Source: JAVVEZ01 sp032250895
Lineage (GTDB): Bacteria; Pseudomonadota; Gammaproteobacteria; Pseudomonadales; Pseudohongiellaceae
Length of the DNA stretch: 16,364 bases
Direction of reading: 5' to 3'
Assembly: GCA_032250895.1 (NCBI GenBank)
Contig: JAVVEZ010000077.1
Span: 1-16,364 of the forward strand
In this document: piece after piece, positions 14,252 through 16,364 of the stretch
Numbering within the stretch: the first letter of the stretch is position 1
Layout of the letters: every line of letters begins with the position of its first letter
Translations under genes and position numbers: made by a program
Notes under the pieces: model-generated
What the model was told of the DNA's origin: nothing
Seen by the model: the letters and a program-made list of their open reading frames with translations, nothing else
Databases searched by the model: none

Positions 14252-14734
14252 TTATTTCAGCAATTCGATATTGGCCTCGATCCAGGCCAGCACATCCTGA
14301 TGATGGGTCTTGGTATTGACCTTTTCCATGATATGTCGAAGCTTGCCGTCGGCGCCCACGATGAAACTCATGCGTTTGATACCCATATACTCCCGACCCA
14401 TGAACTTCTTCAAATCCCAGACACCATAGTGATCGGCCACCGCATGATCTTCATCCGCCAGCAGTGTGAAATTCAGCTTTTCCTTATCGGCAAATTTGGC
14501 CAATCTGGCGACCGGGTCGGTACTGATGCCCAGCACCGCCACATCGAGCTGTTCCAGTCGTTTTCTGCTGTCCCGAATCCCGCAGGCCTGCACGGTGCAG
14601 CCGGGGGTCATGGCCTTGGGATAGAAATAAATCACCAGTACCCGGCCCTTGTAATCCTGGGGGCCACGTATCCTGCCGTGCTGGTCAGGCAGACTGAAAG
14701 CCGGTGCCTGCTTGCCGATTTCTGGTAAAGCCAT
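14252..14734 (-). CDS. bcp: Thiol peroxidase, Bcp/PrxQ type
   Basis: 160 aa, close to the usual 150-156. It reduces H2O2 and organic hydroperoxides using thioredoxin. The peroxidatic cysteine is Cys46 in YPKAMTPGCTVQACG, with the resolving Cys51 five residues later as in E. coli Bcp (Cys45/Cys50). The opening IGKQAPAFSLPDQHG and the later GISTDPVARLAKFADKEKLNF and LLADEDHAVADHYGVW are in family order. ATG 14734 has GGAGAA upstream at a good distance. The hydrolase gene follows 51 nt later. A 162-nt gap upstream contains a plus-strand terminator. Confidence 0.95.
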   Translation of the reverse strand: MALPEIGKQAPAFSLPDQHGRIRGPQDYKGRVLVIYFYPKAMTPGCTVQACGIRDSRKRLEQLDVAVLGISTDPVARLAKFADKEKLNFTLLADEDHAVADHYGVWDLKKFMGREYMGIKRMSFIVGADGKLRHIMEKVNTKTHHQDVLAWIEANIELLK

Positions 14735-14856
14735 ACCAATTTCTCCGTGTACCGCACATTGTCTGTCTGAAAGATTATGCCGGAAATCCGTTCCTGTGTA
14801 TTGACGGTAGCGGTTTCACACTCCTTGAGCACTTCCGTCACATCCCATGTTAATAG

Positions 14857-14891
14857 CGGCCCCTGCTCTCCCTTGCTGGGGCCGTTTTTTT
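14857..14891 (+). terminator. Strong intrinsic terminator, plus strand only
   Basis: CGGCCCC (14857-14863) pairs perfectly with GGGGCCG (14878-14884) across a 14-nt loop that can add two more pairs, followed at once by seven T. On the minus strand the stem is followed by CTATTAAC, so it is not a normal terminator for the thioesterase gene ending 6 nt away. No plus-strand gene is seen between 13401 and here. Confidence 0.85.
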
Positions 14892-14896
14892 ATATA

Positions 14897-15295
14897 TTAT
14901 TTCAACAAGTTATCGATTTCAGGCAGTAGAAAGGGACGCCCTCTGGCATTGACGGCAACCCCGGTGATCAGCGCTGCAACGGCGATCCTGCCACTGTTGT
15001 CATGACGGATTTCCTGGCTGAAAACAAATTTCAACCGCGAATCCCGCCGCAAGGCCGTACTCACCCGAAAACAATCTCCACTGACCAGGGAGCCTCGATA
15101 ATCCAGCTCTGCCCGTACCACCACCAGATTGATGCCCTGCCGCGCCAGATCCGCGAAATGAATGCCGTGGGCTTTAAGAAACTCGTGCCGGGCATGTTCC
15201 AGATAGTTCTGGTAGACCGCATTGTTGACCACGCCCTGCAGATCACATTCGTAATCCCGAACGGCCATGCTCAGGCTGAACACCTTGTCATTCAT
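14897..15295 (-). CDS. Acyl-CoA thioesterase, YbgC/4HBT hotdog family
   Basis: 132 aa, the usual length. The hotdog signature VRDYECDLQGVVNNAVYQNYLEHAR carries the likely catalytic Asp18 (as in YbgC and 4-hydroxybenzoyl-CoA thioesterase). It is followed by LVVVRAELDYRGSLVSGDCFRV and a final VNARGRPFLLP. The motif has NNAVYQN where YbgC has YHA-Y, so it is closer to general acyl-CoA thioesterases than to the Tol-Pal-linked YbgC, and no tol-pal genes are adjacent. It is predicted to hydrolyse acyl-CoA in the cytoplasm. The start at ATG 15295 has a weak upstream site (GGGATC), but an extended -10 promoter lies 34 nt upstream. Confidence 0.92.
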   Translation of the reverse strand: MNDKVFSLSMAVRDYECDLQGVVNNAVYQNYLEHARHEFLKAHGIHFADLARQGINLVVVRAELDYRGSLVSGDCFRVSTALRRDSRLKFVFSQEIRHDNSGRIAVAALITGVAVNARGRPFLLPEIDNLLK

Positions 15296-15328
15296 GCTGA
15301 TCCCATCAGACTGTCAATAGCGGGCCTC

Positions 15329-15337
15329 ACTATAGCA
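15329..15337 (-). promoter_or_regulatory. Extended -10 promoter for the thioesterase gene
   Basis: Minus strand TGC-TATAGT: a TGn extension followed by a five-of-six -10 hexamer, ending 34 nt before ATG 15295. The -35 region (TGTCTG) is weak, as is common for extended -10 promoters. Confidence 0.55.
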
Positions 15338-15413
15338 AATGCGGAAAAGACAGACACCCTTTCGACAACTCCCAGACCCTCGCTTCGGGCTCGGATTCAC
15401 ACAGGCAAATTAT

Positions 15414-15422
15414 TTATACACT
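15414..15422 (+). promoter_or_regulatory. DnaA box, 8 of 9
   Basis: TTATACACT; only the last base departs from TTATNCACA. It lies 43 bp before the first exact box, on the same strand. Confidence 0.5.
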
Positions 15423-15456
15423 GCGCAAGCCTTGAGAAAATCATGGCTTGAGGTTC

Positions 15457-15465
15457 TTATCCACA
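15457..15465 (+). promoter_or_regulatory. DnaA box, exact
   Basis: TTATCCACA, the strongest class of DnaA site. It faces the inverted box at 15488 with 22 bp between them. Confidence 0.75.
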
Positions 15466-15487
15466 AAGCAAAAATGACATGCCGGTC

Positions 15488-15496
15488 TGTGGATAA
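15488..15496 (-). promoter_or_regulatory. DnaA box, exact, inverted
   Basis: TGTGGATAA on the plus strand, i.e. TTATCCACA on the minus strand. A weak box (TGTGCACGA) follows at 15500. Confidence 0.75.
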
Positions 15497-15569
15497 GTCT
15501 GTGCACGAAAATAATGCCCAGGGTCCCACATTGGTTCAGACATTTCCCAACAATGCAAACGCCGTCTTC

Positions 15570-15599
15570 ATAAATTATATTTATATATTTTAAATCAAT
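15570..15599. other. A/T-only tract, possible DNA unwinding element
   Basis: Thirty bases with a single C (at 15596), built of TTATAT/TTTATA runs. It lies between the left DnaA boxes and the IHF site, where an origin's unwinding element would be expected. Confidence 0.5.
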
Positions 15600-15605
15600 G
15601 ACTTA
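15593..15605 (+). promoter_or_regulatory. IHF-binding site, exact consensus
   Basis: AATCAA-TGAC-TTA fits WATCAANNNNTTR at every position and has an A/T-rich 5' flank, which IHF favours. IHF bends origin DNA in gammaproteobacteria. Confidence 0.55.
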
Positions 15606-15627
15606 CTTTGAGTTTTTGGAGGAGGTG

Positions 15628-15702
15628 ATGACTTATCCAGCAAAGCTAATCATCATTGTTACCAGTTTTTCCTATGTGCATAAAATTATTAAGATTATTT
15701 AA
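15628..15702 (+). CDS. Possible 24-aa hydrophobic peptide
   Basis: ATG 15628 is directly preceded by GGAGGAGGTG, one of the best ribosome-binding sites in the window, and opens a 24-codon frame ending in TAA. The peptide starts MTYPAKLIIIVTSF and ends in a Lys/Ile-rich tail (HKIIKII): a short hydrophobic helix with basic ends, as in leader peptides or small membrane peptides of type I toxin size. It overlaps two of the DnaA-box matches (15633 and 15675), so it may be accidental in A/T-rich origin DNA. No promoter or terminator can be assigned with confidence. Confidence 0.3.
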   Translation: MTYPAKLIIIVTSFSYVHKIIKII

Positions 15703-15732
15703 AAGAGAGCTTCTTAGTGCCTAAATCTGCCA

Positions 15733-16353
15733 TCAACGAACAGCCGCCTCTTCCGTCAGGATACGGTAGGACTGAAGAATTCTTGATACCGTGGTAATCA
15801 AACATACCACTGCGAAGCTGCCTGCAAGCCAGGGAAAATAATCAGGCCAGAGACAAAATGCGAGAAAGATGGCAATGGTTTCCGTGCCTTCTGCCAGGCC
15901 ATCCAGATAGTGCAGCGCCTTGTTGGGATAGTGCACACTCTTGATCTGCCGTTTTTCCGCCATGATGGCAAAACTCAGAAAACTGACACCGGTGCCGACA
16001 AAGGACAACATCAGCAGCAGGGCCCAGAAGGTATTGGCGGGCGCTGCCAGCGCAAAGCCAAAGACGACCGCCTGATAAAAAATGAAATCCAGTGTGATAT
16101 CAAGAAAGCCGCCGGCATCCGTCGGCAAGGTCAGGCGTGCCAGCTCACCATCGATGCCGTCCGAAAGCCGGTTGAGCACGATCAGGACCAGGGCCACTGA
16201 ATACCAATTGACGATGATGAAGGGAACGGCCAGCAGGCCCAACAGAAACCCGGCCACCGTGACCTGATCAGCGCTTATCTTGCGCTCAGCCAGTTGCCCG
16301 GCCAAAACCTTCAATGCTGGCTTTACCAAGGGGTGCAAAAACCGGTCCAACAA
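15733..16353 (-). CDS. CDP-alcohol phosphatidyltransferase family protein
   Basis: 206 aa from TTG 16353; the frame stays open to the right edge, so the true start may lie outside the window. Integral inner-membrane enzyme with about six helices that moves a phosphatidyl group from CDP-diacylglycerol (or a related CDP-alcohol) to an acceptor. The metal-binding motif is visible as DGELAR...GGFLDITLD (Asp68, Asp85, Asp89). The spacing between AR and the Gly is seven residues, one fewer than the textbook DGxxARx8GxxxDxxxD; I recall a subfamily with GPTD-GFLDI and FLFY like this one (here DFIFYQ). The acceptor (glycerol phosphate, serine, inositol phosphate or other) cannot be told. It is transcribed towards the DnaA-box region. 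Confidence 0.88.
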   Translation of the reverse strand: MLDRFLHPLVKPALKVLAGQLAERKISADQVTVAGFLLGLLAVPFIIVNWYSVALVLIVLNRLSDGIDGELARLTLPTDAGGFLDITLDFIFYQAVVFGFALAAPANTFWALLLMLSFVGTGVSFLSFAIMAEKRQIKSVHYPNKALHYLDGLAEGTETIAIFLAFCLWPDYFPWLAGSFAVVCLITTVSRILQSYRILTEEAAVR

Positions 16354-16364
16354 AGTCAGTGCTC

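Larger units (their letters stand above)
15393..15705. other. Candidate replication origin (oriC-like DnaA-box cluster)
   Basis: This is the core of a 437-bp gap (15296-15732) without a convincing ordinary gene. DnaA boxes (TTATNCACA): exact at 15457-15465 (+), 15488-15496 (-) and 15675-15683 (-); 8/9 at 15414-15422 (+); 7/9 at 15393-15401 (+), 15500-15508 (-) and 15633-15641 (+). An A/T tract of about 30 bp (15570-15599) and a second of about 23 bp (15682-15704) could unwind. An exact IHF consensus abuts the first tract. By hand count 15541-15720 is about 31% G+C. The layout (boxes, unwinding element, IHF site, more boxes) is that of a bacterial oriC. Against it, no dnaA, dnaN, rpmH, mnmG or par gene is in view. 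A DnaA-titrating or DnaA-reactivating locus is the main alternative. Confidence 0.6.

Noticed and set aside
14632..14841. 69-codon minus-strand frame overlapping the bcp start
   Set aside because: It is mostly in the wrong frame of bcp; bcp has its own good ribosome-binding site, and this frame shows no domain.
15426..15450. Inverted repeat CAAGCC-13-GGCTTG as a terminator or operator
   Set aside because: Six-base arms and a long loop with no T-run; I cannot tell it from chance inside the DnaA-box region.
15296..15732. rRNA or tRNA gene in the long gap
   Set aside because: No cloverleaf-forming arms, CCA end or rRNA-like conserved stretches were seen; composition is A/T-rich.

Overview
The window looks like chromosomal DNA of a free-living gammaproteobacterium. 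Supporting signs are a PdxH very close in motif order to the E. coli enzyme, Mpl (a peptidoglycan-recycling ligase found mainly in gamma- and betaproteobacteria), several outer-membrane proteins, and a degenerate copy of the palindrome CCCGC-CTGC-GCGGG that is scattered through many proteobacterial genomes. A PPi-type phosphofructokinase and a membrane sensor carrying a c-type haem motif (CLGCH) would fit a methanotroph or sulfur oxidiser. That lineage is inference, not proof. I see no tRNA, rRNA, CRISPR array, insertion sequence or prophage.

Layout. 1-3193: a porin gene running off the left edge is divergent from a haem-binding HAMP sensor that has no recognisable output domain. They share a control region with three tandem 13-bp repeats and a palindrome. 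A secreted trypsin-like protease follows. 3278-6952: two small membrane-protein genes converge with a 14-bp overlap, followed by a minus-strand run of mpl, a membrane-anchored thioredoxin, a LON-substrate-binding-domain protein and a small beta-barrel protein. 7011-10229: a glutathione S-transferase is divergent from PPi-phosphofructokinase and an AEC-family carrier, ending in an 11-bp tandem repeat. 10228-13400: pdxH, a secreted MORN-repeat protein, a 3-hydroxyisobutyrate-dehydrogenase-family enzyme and an HNH endonuclease. 13433-15295: an alpha/beta hydrolase, a Bcp-type peroxiredoxin and a YbgC-like thioesterase, all minus strand. Between the last two lies an intrinsic terminator that works only for plus-strand transcription, with no annotated plus-strand gene to serve. 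15296-15732 is a 437-bp gene-free stretch. 15733 to the right edge holds a CDP-alcohol phosphatidyltransferase.

The most notable region is that 437-bp gap. It has three exact DnaA boxes (TTATCCACA twice, TTATGCACA once), one 8/9 box and further weak ones, a 30-bp stretch that is almost pure A/T, and an exact match to the IHF consensus. By hand count the 180 bp from 15541 to 15720 are about 31% G+C, against about 53% in a sampled stretch of the next gene. This arrangement is what a bacterial chromosomal origin (oriC) looks like, yet none of the usual origin neighbours (dnaA, dnaN, rpmH, mnmG, parAB) is in the window. It is either an origin in an unusual gene context or a strong DnaA-binding regulatory locus.

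Most genes are housekeeping or stress functions (cell-wall recycling, vitamin B6, peroxide removal, glycolysis/gluconeogenesis) and do not form one pathway. Many start codons were moved inward from the longest open frame on ribosome-binding-site or family grounds, and each case is explained in its entry.
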